Positions 37,801-47,544 of a DNA stretch of 64,000 bases are shown here, in pieces. The notes under the pieces are model-generated. The model searched no databases, was not told where the DNA came from, and was given only the letters and a program-made list of their open reading frames with translations. This stretch comes from Lytechinus variegatus (Eukaryota; Echinodermata; Echinoidea; Temnopleuroida; Toxopneustidae): assembly GCF_018143015.1 (NCBI RefSeq), contig NC_054751.1:30705783-30769782 (forward strand). Reading direction: 5' to 3'. Every line of letters starts with the position of its first letter. Position 1 is the stretch's first letter. The translations under genes and the position numbers were made by a program.

Positions 37801-39748
37801 GGACAATGCTTGATAACACCTCCATATTTCTGTCTTTTACAGGATCTGCCCTCAGAAGAACTGGAACCAGCCTCTCTTACTCCTCGCCATGCCCCAAGTT
37901 CACAGGCACAAAGGTGAAGTGTCCATGGCGATGTTCACATCAGCCGGAAAAGCCCAGCAGATCGTCAACTGGGTGTACTTGGAGCTAGCTCACAGGGTCA
38001 ACACCAAGCGGAGATTCGGGCACGAGTTTGATTGGGATCGGGTCGAGTCTGATCAAGATTACGCCGTCAAAATCGTTCTTTTCTCAAGGAATCACGAACC
38101 ACCGCTGTTCTTTTCTGCCCTAAACTTGAAATACTCTGGCCGTGTGAAGTTTGTTTTTGTCAGCGACTCCAAAACGTTTTATGTCTATGACAATCAGGCT
38201 CAGAAATACTGGCTCCCCTCCTATGTGATCATGACACCGGAAGGAAAGAACATATACGGCACGCATATTGGCGAATATTGCACATACACTGCTCTTGATA
38301 TCTACCTACAGATGCTGGCACCAGAGGCAAATGATATCTTTGTTTTGACTTTTATCAACGTAAATGCTATTTGTTTCATCGGTTTATTTGTTATTCAAGG
38401 TGGCATAGCCAAAAGGATATGCAGCTTTCTGTTGACAATTGGAAAATACAATATTACCTTTTTATTGCTGTGGTTACCGTTGTTAGGAATCATCCAACTA
38501 CCCTTCATGGCCTCGGTCCAAGATTATTTGTATAAAATACTGAGACTGTCCTCGCAAACGTGGCTGATGGGGAAACTTCGTCAAGATTGGATAATGTATT
38601 CCGGACATTCTTACATCATGGTCGGATCCTTTCTCCTCTATTGTGTTGCTGTAAACTGGGTCTCTAAACGGATAAATGCCCCAACACACGAAGATGGTAT
38701 GACGAGTGCTATGTGGCTGCGTTCGTCGCTGGTGGATTTCCGTAGTTTCCTCCTGCGCCCGTCCCCGTCTTTGAGAAATGGTCTCCCACGCCACGACCAC
38801 CGGGAAGAAGGACTCGACTTGTTGATAGAGCAGATGGCCGTACCAGACCTCTGGCTGCATCCACGGATACCTGAAAACTACATGAATGATTTATTGACTT
38901 GGCATTACACCTGTGACTGGCTTCAAAATTACTCATCTGGCAACGACTCCTCTGATTCTGAAAAGGGTGCTTGTAGATCTCATACAAAAAAATGTGCGGA
39001 ACTGCGTCAATGTTTATTCAAGTGTGGTCTAAAATGTAGAAATAATTCTAACCCTTGCTCTTATTCCCCCAAAAAGAAAAAAGATTTTGGTACAAATAAA
39101 AGAAATGATGAAGACGAACTATTTGTTGTTGAAGGTCAAGAAAAGCCATGTTGCAAACAGCCAGAATCAATAACTTGGTCGGATTCCGAACATGAAACAC
39201 GTTTTTTCACAGGCTCAAAATCCAAAGTTCAAAAGGGATCTAGTGTAGATAGATTAGAAGCCGAGTTAGATGGAGCAAGATCTGAACACGGGGAGAAACC
39301 ACTTACAAAAGCCAATTCAAATTTTAACCATGAGAAATGTTCTTTCCGGGAAAGGCCAGTATGTCCCCACTCTGTAAAAGAAACAAGCATGGAAACCCCT
39401 GAATTTTGTGCAGATCCTCTAAAAGAAAAAGAAAAGCCCAATTCGGCCCTAGCTTCTAGGAAGCACTCCCCAAGGCATTGTCCTGAAGTGAAACCCAAAA
39501 CCAGCCCAAGGAAGAAGTCCAGGTCCCAGATTACCAAGTCCTGGCCCGAGGGTGTACTGTTCGATGCCCAGTGTGCCATCTGCATTGAAGCCTACACAAC
39601 CGGTGTCATGCTCTGTGGCCTACCGTGTGGCCATGCTTATCACCGACAGTGTATCTTTGCCTGGCTAAATAATGGCAACCATGTTTGCCCTATATGCAGA
39701 TGGCCAGCTTACAAGAAGAAAGCAAAGTCGTCCAAGCATATGGAATAA
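22803..39748 (+). CDS. RNF103: RNF103 (KF-1), ER-membrane RING E3 ubiquitin ligase
   Basis: Multi-pass ER E3 ligase acting in ER-associated degradation. Exons: 22803-23037, 30142-30287, 33784-33899 and 37843-39748; phases close to 800 residues (human about 685). Exon 1 encodes an N-terminal membrane segment, then WYETGLLMMKLVDPVSLS, paralleling human WYETGIFATQLVDPVALS. Exon 2 has QFYEEVEDKKDSIWLVQ, exon 3 KKLSRFGIRHGTFDCS. Exon 4 carries PPLFFSALNLKYSGRVKFVF, membrane segments around IFVLTFINVNAICFIGLFVI, ITFLLLWLPLLGIIQLPFM and SYIMVGSFLLYCVAVNW, the PDLWLHPRIPENY block, then a long Ser/Lys/Glu-rich region. A C-terminal RING-H2 (about 743-785: CAIC, CGLPCGHAYHRQC, CPICRW) has all eight zinc ligands. 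The extra length is mostly the low-complexity stretch before the RING. Intron 1 houses a LINE. AATAAA overlaps the stop codon (39747-39752); the true poly(A) site is probably further on. Confidence 0.96.
23110..23690. repeat. (GAT)n satellite with a higher-order unit
   Basis: GATGATGGTGATGATG-type triplet repeats begin about 70 bp after the RNF103 exon 1 donor. From about 23280 they form a longer unit of about 145 bp, marked by AATTATCAATCAGGATGAT (near 23325, 23465 and 23630) and GGATGTGATGATGATGGTGG. Long Asp- or His-rich open frames here are artefacts. Confidence 0.9.
23900..24073. mobile_element. Foldback MITE, family G, copy 1
   Basis: Near-perfect palindrome: TAAGTTAAGAGCGACTTTAA on the left and its inverse on the right, with GTGATCCTTTCTTATG/CATAAGAAAGGATCAC inner arms. 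Outer ends are GTGTTTCATAAAGCT-like. Copy 2 is at 49690-49868. It lies just upstream of the LINE in RNF103 intron 1. Confidence 0.85.
24178..24723 (+). CDS. LINE ORF1, L1-ORF1-like RNA-binding protein
   Basis: Open frame ending at 24723. Its N-terminal part has a short coiled-coil-like start, then LEQYSRGCNIRIFGIPEKTG, the hallmark of the RRM-type ORF1 found in L1 and many CR1-group LINEs (usual form LEQYSRRNNIRIFGIPE). A C-terminal-domain-like stretch follows (RGIIVKLSSHRKRREILLNR). No ATG opens this frame after the TAG at 24175-24177. Upstream, ATG 24121 lies in the same frame but is closed by that TAG, so the N-terminus is either truncated or broken. About 180 residues are visible. Confidence 0.8.
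   Translation, partial: TIEVLRLRLEQYSRGCNIRIFGIPEKTGENTDSLVADIVSRNLGISFEAKKDIERSHRVGRINQPSINHSHSATGSSTEDESGPDRRPRGIIVKLSSHRKRREILLNRRKLKGSGISIVEDLTMKKQILLNKARKIPAVNSVWSSEGRIIVSLMSSGGKSLQKLIANDEDLKKLNRPFTNT
24724..26266. other. Long AT-rich spacer between LINE ORF1 and ORF2
   Basis: About 1.5 kb with no convincing open frame and many TACAT/ATGTA motifs. It is unusually long for a LINE inter-ORF region. It may be part of the element, or an insertion or rearrangement. Confidence 0.55.
26267..29393 (+). pseudogene. LINE ORF2, endonuclease and reverse transcriptase, one frameshift
   Basis: The APE-type endonuclease is seen as FSIVHLNCRSIQKNFDHF, IIGLTETWL, GVTYRPPGQS, FIMGDFNLN and VSDHLPVFLL. 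The reverse transcriptase follows with PNDSSPGMDSIVVRVLKK, PIHKSGSRENMNNYRPIS, NQYGFRKGHSTSSAVLEL, IFIDLSKAFDVIDHSIL, YGVPQGSVLGPLLFLLFIND and the catalytic FADD in NFVLFADDTCVS. Translation shifts by one base near 28338-28342, where an A-run reads AAGAAAACTA and the open frame needs one A fewer. Beyond it the frame runs from PLKWITDYLTDREQ to 29393. Everything else is open, so the copy is young or the indel is an assembly error. It is transcribed in the same sense as RNF103. Confidence 0.92.
29640..30141. other. RNF103 intron 1, 3' portion
   Basis: Unique-looking intron sequence between the LINE tail and RNF103 exon 2. Nothing else recognised. Confidence 0.5.
31034..33682 (+). repeat. Eight copies of a 16-bp motif, one orientation, in RNF103 intron 2
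   Basis: TGTCGTGTCACTCACG, or the 15-mer without its first T, starts at 31034, 31200, 31217, 31236, 33289, 33312, 33500 and 33668. Seven copies are identical and one (31200) differs at its last base. All lie on the plus strand. They form a left group of four and a right group of four separated by about 2.0 kb. Sequences between copies are not repeated, so this is not a tandem satellite. The reverse complement contains TGAGTGACA, close to the PBX-PREP/MEIS composite site. Subterminal transposase sites or regulatory sites are both possible. I do not recognise the region as a known element. Confidence 0.85.
31260..33280. other. Middle of the motif-bounded region, decayed coding-like sequence
   Basis: Between the two motif groups there are only short open stretches on both strands (for example plus 32361-32654 and minus 32747-32391). 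Neither has a domain I can name. A C/H spacing near 32400-32460 recalls a THAP finger but is not good enough to call. Confidence 0.35.
34280..34655 (+). mobile_element. Foldback element with 8-bp duplication, copy A (shortened)
   Basis: Terminal inverted repeats of about 40 bp (CCCGGGGGGCCACTTCCATT, then CGAGTGGATACCATGCGCG; inverse at the right) are flanked by the duplication GTTACTGA (34272-34279, 34656-34663). The inside has repeated CCTAAACACGTAATTT segments, AAAAAGGACATCCTTTAT, and the 20-bp perfect palindrome CACGTTACGTACGTAACGTG. It lacks about 185 bp present in copies B and C. RNF103 intron 3. Confidence 0.9.
34699..35012. mobile_element. Foldback MITE, family H, copy 2
   Basis: Left end GGCCCGTATTCTGAAGTCGG with TTTAAACTCAGGTTTAAAG; right end TTAAACCTGAGTTCAGAATACGG, the inverse. 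RNF103 intron 3. Confidence 0.85.
35013..36130. other. RNF103 intron 3, nothing recognised
   Basis: No repeated element or coding stretch that I could support. Confidence 0.45.
36133..36234. repeat. 50-bp tandem duplication
   Basis: GAGATCCAAATGGAAAATGG starts two adjacent copies (36133 and 36183) that run through GGTACAAxACCGCAGTTCGCAA. The second copy is followed by the inverse GAACTGCGGT, so a hairpin can form there. Confidence 0.8.
36789..37352 (-). mobile_element. Foldback element with 8-bp duplication, copy B
   Basis: Same family as 34280 and 59126, in inverse orientation. It is flanked by GTCAGTCT (36781-36788, 37353-37360) and contains the 20-bp palindrome near 36865. At 564 bp it is full-length compared with copy C. 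RNF103 intron 3. Confidence 0.9.
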
Positions 39749-39845
39749 TAAATCTTAACCAGACAGTGGTCTTGTTTGATAAATAGTTCAAAATTTACAC
39801 AGGTTTCTTTCCTTAAAACCTTGTAACAAAGTATTCCTTTACCCT

Positions 39846-40135
39846 AGCTGTTTTGGCCCAGTGGATTACTGATTAGTCTTCGAACTTTGAAACAGATGGT
39901 CATGGGTTCAAATCCCAGCCATGGCATGCTTTTTTCCTTCAGCAAGAAATTAATCTACCATGTGCTGCACTCAACCCAGGTGAGGTAAATGGGTACAGAC
40001 AGAAAGTATATGTGTAATCCCTTTAAAAAGCTGAGGACCAATATCAGTAGACTAGCTTACGTGTAGATGGGGTAATATAAGAGTGCCATGAGCACTTTAA
40101 CAAGTTGGATATGTGCACTCTATTACAACTATCCT
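39846..40135 (+). mobile_element. SINE type A
   Basis: A box GTTTTGGCCCAGTGGATTAC, B box GGGTTCAAATCCC, then CAGCCATGGCATGC, CTGCACTCAACCCAGGTGAG and GGGTAATATAAGAGTGCC. It begins about 100 bp after the RNF103 stop, so it may lie in the RNF103 3' UTR. Confidence 0.8.
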
Positions 40136-40142
40136 ATAATAT

Positions 40143-41841
40143 GAGTGGGCTATAAATGGGTGATTTTTGGTTTTACTGTGGGAACAGTTTTTTTGTGTTC
40201 CTTTTACCTTATCTCAACATGAAATGACAATAATTTTTGTCTCGGGTCCGAGAAAAAAGTGTGCCGGGCCAAAATCCAAAATGGCCGCCAAAACCCCCCA
40301 AAATCACAGTTTTGGCCACAACTTCTTTATTTGGTGGTCTTTTTCTCTGGTTTTGGTGTCTATTCATATGTTTTAGGGGGCAGGCAATTTGTTTTTCCAA
40401 TATTTAGCACTTTTAAACCATTATTTGTAGAGTTAAAAGGTAATTATACCTAAATTTTACAATTTTTATAGCCTTTTTTCAGCCAAATGTAGGTATTATC
40501 GTCCTGGAGTTCTTGGATATTAGATGGTACGAGGTCAACAATAGCAAGCAGCTTCATAGAGCTATATTGCTTTTATTCCTCTCCAATGGGTTTTACGGAT
40601 ATTAGTGAAATATATCTTATTAAATAAAAAAATGTTAATTATCCATAGGGGCAATACAGTATACAATGTACTGTTACTGTGCACTGCATATATCCATGCA
40701 TTGACCACCATGACATATGACAAGGCCTGTACATATAAACTATAGTGTCATAGAAATAAGCTCCTAAGGTTTAAAATTAGATTGTGAATTGTGAATTTGA
40801 TTGCTTGTCAGCTGATGTACATGATGAAACCAGCAACGTAAATTGCACATAAAATATCACATATCATATACGTACATCACATATCTACGTGTAGCCATAT
40901 CTTCTTCATTTTGAGGCTTTTTTACCTGGTTGTGGTGTCTAACTGTCCTATGTTTATGGGGTCAGGTAACTATATAATCATGGTAACGTTGATCAACAGT
41001 CAATCAGAACCAAGGATTCCATGTAAGTCACCATTAAGTTAACAGAATGGTAAATTTGTATGCACGGGGCCCAGAATATCTACAGTGTAAATGCCATGAT
41101 GTGGGGTCAATTACCTTTCTCCGCCCCCTGAATTAGCATATTTGACAAAACATGTCCTCAGTTTCGGAGACAAAATATATCTTCAATTTCTGAGGCATCT
41201 AATTCTAAACCTAAAAGCTCATTTCTACATGTATAACACTATAGTTTATACATGCCTTGACATGGTGGCCAATGCATTTATGCAGTGCAGTATGTACAGT
41301 ACATTGTATACTGTATAGCCCCTATGGATAATTAACATTTTTTTTTTTATTTAAGATATTATTCACAAATATCCATAAAAACCATAGTAGAGGAATAAAA
41401 GCAATATAGCTGTATGAAGCTGCTTGCTATTGTTGACCTCGTACCATCTAACATCCAAGAACCCTAGGACGATATAATCTACTTATTGGCTGGAAAAAGG
41501 CTGTAAAAATTGAAAAAATTAGGTATAATTACCTTTTAACTCTACCAATAATGGTTTAAAAGTACTAATTATAGGAAAAACAAATTGCCTGCCCCCAAAT
41601 ACATATGAATAGACACCAAAACCAAAGAAAAAGACCACCAAATCAAGAAGTTGTGGCCAAAACTGTGATTTTGGGGGGTTTTGGCGGCCATTTTGGATTT
41701 TGGCCCGGCACACTTTTTTCTCGGACCCGAGACAAAAAATATTGTCATTTCATGTTGAGATACATTACAAGGAATAAAAAAAAACTGTTCCCATATTGAA
41801 ATTACAAAAAAAGTATTTTTGACCCATGTATAGCCCACTCT
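40143..41841. mobile_element. Large foldback element, arms about 640 bp
   Basis: The left arm 40143-40783 and right arm 41197-41841 are inverted copies throughout, including GTCTCGGGTCCGAGAAAAAA, CCAAAATGGCCGCCAAAACC and TAGGTATAATTACC-type segments. The 413-bp spacer contains a weak third copy of part of the arm (about 40890-40975) and a scrap of the GGTAACGTTGATCAAC foldback. The short open frames in both arms are mirror images and not genes. No transposase or clear target duplication found. Confidence 0.9.
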
Positions 41842-41966
41842 ATTAAATAAACTACAATATTTAGATCCATTTGCATACATTGGTTGTTGCTAGGTATGGC
41901 AAGCCCTTGGCAAGTTTTCAGGTTGTAAAAAGCAAGTATAAAATTTGAAGATGTTGACAAACGAGG

Positions 41967-42367
41967 AAGCGTTTCATCATCATTCTTGTCTGGCAAAATA
42001 TCGGATCTGACATCTTTCCTTGATTTTGATTGGCTGAGAAACTCTGTTACTATGGTAGCTGTCAGATAAAACTTCGGACAAGTCCTTTCATTGAAATGCT
42101 CCCCTGGGCTAATGTGCTTCTGTTAGTATATCCTGTATAATCAAATGAAAGTGATATTGCACATATCTCTATGCATGTGGATCCTAGGGTTTAGAGTGAG
42201 AGATAAGGGGAGCGTTTCATGAAAGGACTTGTCAGACGTTTTATCCGACAAGTCCCATTTAATCCGACAGTTACCATAGTAACATTGCTTCTCAGCCAAC
42301 CAAAATCAAGGAAAGATATCAGATCTGACACCTTGTCGGAAAAAAATGTTAATGAAACACTCCCCAG
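41967..42367. mobile_element. Inverted pair of foldback arms (CTTGATTTTGATTGGCTGAG family)
   Basis: 41967-42112 and 42208-42367 are inverted relatives. They share GCGTTTCATxA, TATCxGATCTGACA, the CTTGATTTTGATTGG segment and ACTATGGTA, and both end in GxTCCCC. They could be one element with a loop or two insertions. A scrap also lies at 19561-19625 and a worn relative at 44385-44545. Confidence 0.7.
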
Positions 42368-42765
42368 ATGTGGGAAATTTTGCATTCCTCAGAATCAACA
42401 AAATATAGGCCTACAGATCTGTCCACTACACATGGGTGCCCAAATTTTTATATCACATCTCAATTATATGACAAATGAAGACCTAGTCAAAATGTCAAAT
42501 GTTATGCCTGCTGATTCCATCATTGTTTATGCATTTACTGTGATTTATTATTGTGAATGTATTCCTGTGTTCATTTCCTATTGTGTGCTGTGGGCATGTA
42601 ATTTTCTGAGGCATTTTCACGAGTGTTTTGTATGGGAAATAATCGTTTCGTTTATTTTACATTCCAGAGAAGCTGGTTCATGTAGATGTTCACATGTAAT
42701 GTACACATCTTTAAATATTATTTGGTGAATTTATAGAGGTGATTAGGTATGTGAACATTATTTAT

Positions 42766-43147
42766 GGCCCATATTTTAAAGTCCGGTTTAAATTAGGCCA
42801 TGGTCTCACTGTGTACTAAAATTTGTCACATGTAAATCTTGACTCGTCATTGTAATGATGATTGCTATTGTAATCCTGACCGTGATTAGCATTCATGATT
42901 CTAATCATGTTGTAGTTTGGTTTCACACATGCTAAATATTCGTCATTAGCCTATTTTAACTGGAATCATCATTCAATTTACAAATTTTTTACCGTGTGAA
43001 AGGGCGGTTAGTTATCATTCCCAGAGAGTTAAATGTTGCCACATGTGCTGATAAATCAAGTCTCTACTTTTTCAGATATGTGTCACGTTTGGCTTCCGAT
43101 AGTTAAAACCATGTTTGACCAGAGTAAGAGTTAAGAATACAGGCCTA
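42766..43147. mobile_element. Foldback MITE, family H, diverged copy
   Basis: Left end TGGCCCATATTTTAAAGTCC with GGTTTAAATTAGG; right end AGAGTTAAGAATACAGGCC. More worn than the copies at 15905 and 34699. Confidence 0.6.
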
Positions 43148-43599
43148 TGAATATTAATAATGTATGAACCACGGTGTAAAATAATGTGACAATGGCCATG
43201 GAGGAAAGAGAAAGGTTGACTAAAGACCACTAATATCAGGATTACAAGGAATGCCGAATGTTAAAACCAGCCAGGGAGACAAGATAAGTGATCTCTTAGA
43301 GCAGGTGGAATTTATGTACAGTTTTCTCTCATACACAATTTAATAGGAAGTACTGTTATTATCCCTGGGGGAACCGAACTTATGTACTTAGACAGACCAT
43401 GTGGTCTTTAGGTAGTGACTAAAGGGGACTAATATGTAATGTCTGTACTTCAAAATGAGAGGTTTACATTACATTAAAAAATGCTGTCTCATATACTCTT
43501 AAGGATTGGGATTTTGGATCTAAAGGATATTTTGTTTCATCTCTCTTAAATTGGGATGGGCCCCTTCTGCATCCCCATTGAAAGTGGGTGGGGTGGAGC

Positions 43600-43735
43600 T
43601 TCATTTATAATAATAATTGGCATTTATATAGCGTTTTATCAATCTACGACTGTTCAAAGCGCTTCACAGTTATTATTACCCGGTCACTGGATTCTTAGCA
43701 TTCCAAGCAGCCTGTTAGGAGCAAACGTGCTAAAC
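43600..43735 (-). mobile_element. SINE type A tail fragment
   Basis: ATAATAATTGGCATTTATATAGCG followed by CAAAGCGCTTCACAG and ATTATTACCCGG is the minus-strand tail of the SINE A family. Confidence 0.65.
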
Positions 43736-43739
43736 CAAC

Positions 43740-44870
43740 CACAATGATGTTACCCTTTTAGATTGCATTTCAATCCATATATGCAAATTGTTTATCATCA
43801 ACCATATTAAAATGCAACAAATATTTTTAAGGGCAAAATATATTCCTTGCAATAGTTTCAGATTAAGAATTTTAAACTAGCTACATGTATTTTGAAATGT
43901 CAACAAAAAACTGGACATATTTGAGAAATTCATTTCCAGGTCATATTAAGTCATGTTTATCTTTGCAAACATATTTCATGAAATATGCCCATGGGATCCC
44001 ATACTAAGTGGTAATTAAAAAGCTAGATTTTATTTTCAGACCTTTACATGTAGTTAATACACCATGCTATAAGTTGAACCAATGTGAAATATTGAGTTGA
44101 AACTAAGAAACAAGAAAAAGAAAATGCATAAATGTAAAGGATATGAAAGCATTAAAAGAAAGCAAGAAAGTACTTTGTAGTTGCCCCATGTACCTTTTTA
44201 AAAAGAAAATATTGTCTTTGTTTATCTCTTGGATCACTTGGTATTATAGATGTTAAACAGCACCTCTGTTATTTACCGGTAAATACTTTTTTTTCTGAAG
44301 GCTGAAATATGTACAGCTTTTATTGTCCATAATAATAATAGAGCAATATTTCATGGTGGTTATACCATGGGGAATTCTCCATGATTATTAGTACTGACAA
44401 GTTTGAATCCACTGATATTTTCTGTGAAATCCTTGGTTTTTATTGACTGAGAAACACTAGTCCATGAAGGATGATAATGCCAATTGATGAAGAAATTTAC
44501 TTGTCAGCACTGAAAACCTTCACGACAAGTGTCCCGAGCAACATTCCTCCCACCCTACTAGCTATCTTTTTACATTCTACAAATGCACTGAATTATAATA
44601 GATGTTGTATTGTTGTGTGAGAGACAGAGAAAGAATGTTCATTATGTTGAAGAGGGAAACAAGAAACATAGAAAGAGATGGAGAGGAAGGTTGAAAGAGA
44701 AAGTCAGACAGACGGGAAGAAAGAGTGGGTAATTTCTGAAAACAGATTACTATATACAACTCCCAAGAATGTTCTGTAATTTGATTGGTCCTAATTGGAT
44801 CACATGATATTCAGCGAATTGCACTATTGCATCCAAAATGCACTAACCTGCACTCTGACGTCATACCAAA
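43740..44870. other. Intergenic, little recognised
   Basis: AT-rich. 44385-44545 holds a worn inverted pair related to the 41967 foldback. No gene seen. Confidence 0.4.
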
Positions 44871-44872
44871 TA

Positions 44873-44910
44873 CACTATCCTGCACTCTGACATCAGAGTG
44901 CAGGATAGTG
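44873..44910. repeat. Perfect 18-bp inverted repeat with a 2-nt loop
   Basis: CACTATCCTGCACTCTGA (44873-44890), CA, then its exact reverse complement (44893-44910). A third, plus-strand partial copy (CACTAACCTGCACTCTGA) starts at 44841. Confidence 0.95.
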
Positions 44911-45214
44911 TGAGTTCTGGAATTATCTAGAAATAATATCTAGAATTTAGAGAAAAAATAGCATTTGGGGCAACTCAGTAACATGGGTGAGGGGGGTTGT
45001 ATAAAACAAATAATACACGCATTCTTGTGCATAGAGGACCTAAATAATGAACTCTGTGCTCGTCTCAAGATGGATATACCACACTTGGTCCTGTGAACCT
45101 CGGTGCGGTATATCCATTTGCTCTTCTCACACATCGTTTATTATTTGGGCCTGCATGCACGTGCTTATGTGCATTATTTTTATAATATAACCTGGGCCCA
45201 GAACAAAAACAACC

Positions 45215-45480
45215 GGTGTGTTGGCTCAGTTGGTAGAGCGTCCGTCTCACAACCGGGAGGTCAGGAGTTCAAACACCTGCCACGTCAGACCAAAATGCGT
45301 TGAAAGATTGGAGTTGTTGCTATCCTGTTTAGCATTCAATGAATCAAGGGATTGAGCTATGTCAGTCTGGCGTTGCACAGTGGCTGCCGTGCCCATGAGC
45401 AATCTGGCAAAATAAATTTTCGGAGTATTTCTGTTTCAGATTTCTATAATTTCAAACAATAAATTATGGATTTTCTTTTT
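45215..45480 (+). mobile_element. SINE type B, most complete copy
   Basis: tRNA-like head (TTGGCTCAGTTGGTAGAGCG, loop CTCACAA, B box GAGTTCAAACACC), then GTCAGACCAAAATGCG, CTGGCGTTGCACAGTGGC and AATTTTCGGAGTATTTC. The anticodon loop fits tRNA-Val(CAC), but the acceptor stem does not close. Confidence 0.8.
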
Positions 45481-45521
45481 TTTTCCAAAACCTTAGCAAC
45501 TGATCAAGGGGTAGTTATTAA

Positions 45522-46101
45522 AGGGATGGTCCGGGCTGAAAATATTTATATCTTAATACATAGAGTAGAACTTACTGAGCAAGATGCAGAAAATTTCCTC
45601 AAAATCGGGTAACAAATAATAAAGCTATTGAAGCTTAAAGTTTAGCAATATTTTGTGAAAACAGTTGTCATGAATATTCATTAGGTGGACTGATGATGTC
45701 ACATCCCCACTTTCTTATGTTATTACATAAAATCATAATTTCTTCATTATTTCATACTTGTGTGAATAGTATGTCTCCCTTATAATGAAATACATGTAAG
45801 TTGCAGCAATAAATATCTAATGCAATAATCAGTTGTCAATCCAATTTTTCTAGTTCTTGGAGGAAAAAATTTGAATAAACCTTACTTCATATAATAAAAT
45901 ACAAAAGAACAAGTGGGGATGTGACATCATCAGCCCACCTAATGAAATATTCATGACGACTGTTTTCACAAAATATTGCTAAACTTAAAATTCAATAACT
46001 TCATTATTTGTTATCCGATTTTGATGAAATTTTCAGCAATTTGCTCAGTGAATTCTACTCTATTTATTAAGCTATAAATACGTCCAGCCAAGACCATCCC
46101 T
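45522..46101. mobile_element. TTAA foldback, family F4
   Basis: Starts AAGGGATGGTCCGGGCTG and ends with an inverse, CCATCCCT, between TTAA sites (45518-45521, 46102-46105). Both arms contain CAATATTTTGTGAAAACAG or its inverse, and GATGATGTCACATCCCCAC. It shares the layout of F1-F3 but little terminal sequence. Confidence 0.85.
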
Positions 46102-46105
46102 TTAA

Positions 46106-46798
46106 GGAGTGATCATCTACAATACAATCAATCACAGAAATAAGCCCCACAATCAATTGCTGTAAAGTTTTATTTGCAGGGGCCTAGATGGTTGATTCAC
46201 CAAGAATAGGTGAAAATACAGAAGTCACATGTAGAAGACCTATGTGACATGATCACATTGGTCAGTTGTTACGGAGTCACTCTGCGTTTGGCTACTGCAT
46301 ACACATTAATGTTGGTGGTTTTCTATTCGCAAATTTCTGCTTCAATACACGGCCATTTAAATGGAAATATCGCCAGTCATGAAATTTAGTCCTCAAAAAT
46401 AATCCTCAACCACGAAAATAATTGTATGCGAAATAAATGGTGATTACAGTAGTCTTATCATAAGTCTGCTGTGCAAGCCTTTCACTCAAGTAAAGGGGTC
46501 TGGATACACAACCTACAATGACTAGTGTAGTTAAGGCACTGAAAACAGCAATTTTATGTGGTAGTCTTGTGTGAAGGCCCTTTGAAAATGAGCACTTATC
46601 CATAATTAAGGCAGGGCTGATTAAGGTCATCAATCATGTAACTTTATGTTTTATAAATATAACCCCTCTGTAGTATTTAACTGCACTCAATGAGTAAAGA
46701 AATAATGTGGTATTGATATTGAATATTTATATTTCAATTTATCTACAATTCTCATTTTCAACCTCAAACACATAACCATAACACAATCAACATGACCA
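46106..46798. other. Intergenic, nothing recognised
   Basis: No repeat or coding sequence that I could support. Confidence 0.45.
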
Positions 46799-46935
46799 GG
46801 GGCCCGTAACAGAGATCTTAGCGATGATCGTACAACAATTTTCTACAATTAATTCCATTGACTACAAGGCACGTTCAATCTTGAAAATGAAGCGTGCAAT
46901 CAATTGCTAATCTCTGTGTTACGGGACCCAGGGCC
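46799..46935. mobile_element. Small foldback MITE, relative of 4362-4495
   Basis: Left GGGGCCCGTAACAGAGATCT, right inverse AATCTCTGTGTTACGGGACCC, with AATTAATTCCATTGACTA in the centre as in the 4362 copy. Confidence 0.8.
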
Positions 46936-47093
46936 CAGTTTCAGAAAAGGGTTGCATTTGAACATAACTCTAAAAAATCAAGTGAAAGTCCAAAATACGC
47001 GAGTCTGGTTGGCTCAGAATTAAGTTGTGTTTGATTTATTGAGTTGCATTTGATTGCAACTCTTTCAGCAACAGGCCCCTGAATTCACAAAGA

Positions 47094-47430
47094 TTTTGGC
47101 CACGAATTCACAAAGGTGGTTTTGAAAACCTGCGGTTGAGTCCATGGTTTATGCAGATTTCCTATATAAATTACGACTAATTTAGCACGTATCGGGCGCA
47201 TGTTTGAAAAATGTCCAATGCTGATGCGCGCTTTTGTCACAGTGCGCCAAATTGACGCCTGTTGCCGTGGTTATTTACACTATTTTATTCATGAGTCCAC
47301 TGTTTTAAGAGTGGAGTCATGAATAAAAACAGTGGACCGATAGGCGCTAAATTAGGCATAATTTATACAGGAAATCTGCATAAACCATGGACTCAACCGT
47401 GGGTTTTCAAAACCACCTTTGTGAATTCAG
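47094..47430. mobile_element. Foldback MITE, family J
   Basis: GAATTCACAAAGGTGGTTTT on the left mirrors AAAACCACCTTTGTGAATTC on the right. GAGTCCATGGTTTATGCAGA is likewise mirrored, and a central ACTGTTTTAAGAGTGGAGTC hairpin marks the middle. Confidence 0.9.
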
Positions 47431-47544
47431 GCCTTTAAGCCTGAATGAAAATCGTGCTTTGATTCCCAGTTGTGTGTGGTATATGACACATTACCACATT
47501 AATCAGAGCATGCTCATGGGAAATGCACTATTGCGTAATTATCA

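Noticed and set aside
40259-41713. Pair of identical-looking 64-residue proteins in opposite orientation
   Set aside because: They are mirror images inside the arms of the large foldback, with no family match.
45222-45295. tRNA-Val(CAC) gene
   Set aside because: A and B boxes and an anticodon-like loop are present, but the acceptor stem does not pair and the same sequence continues as a SINE body found elsewhere.
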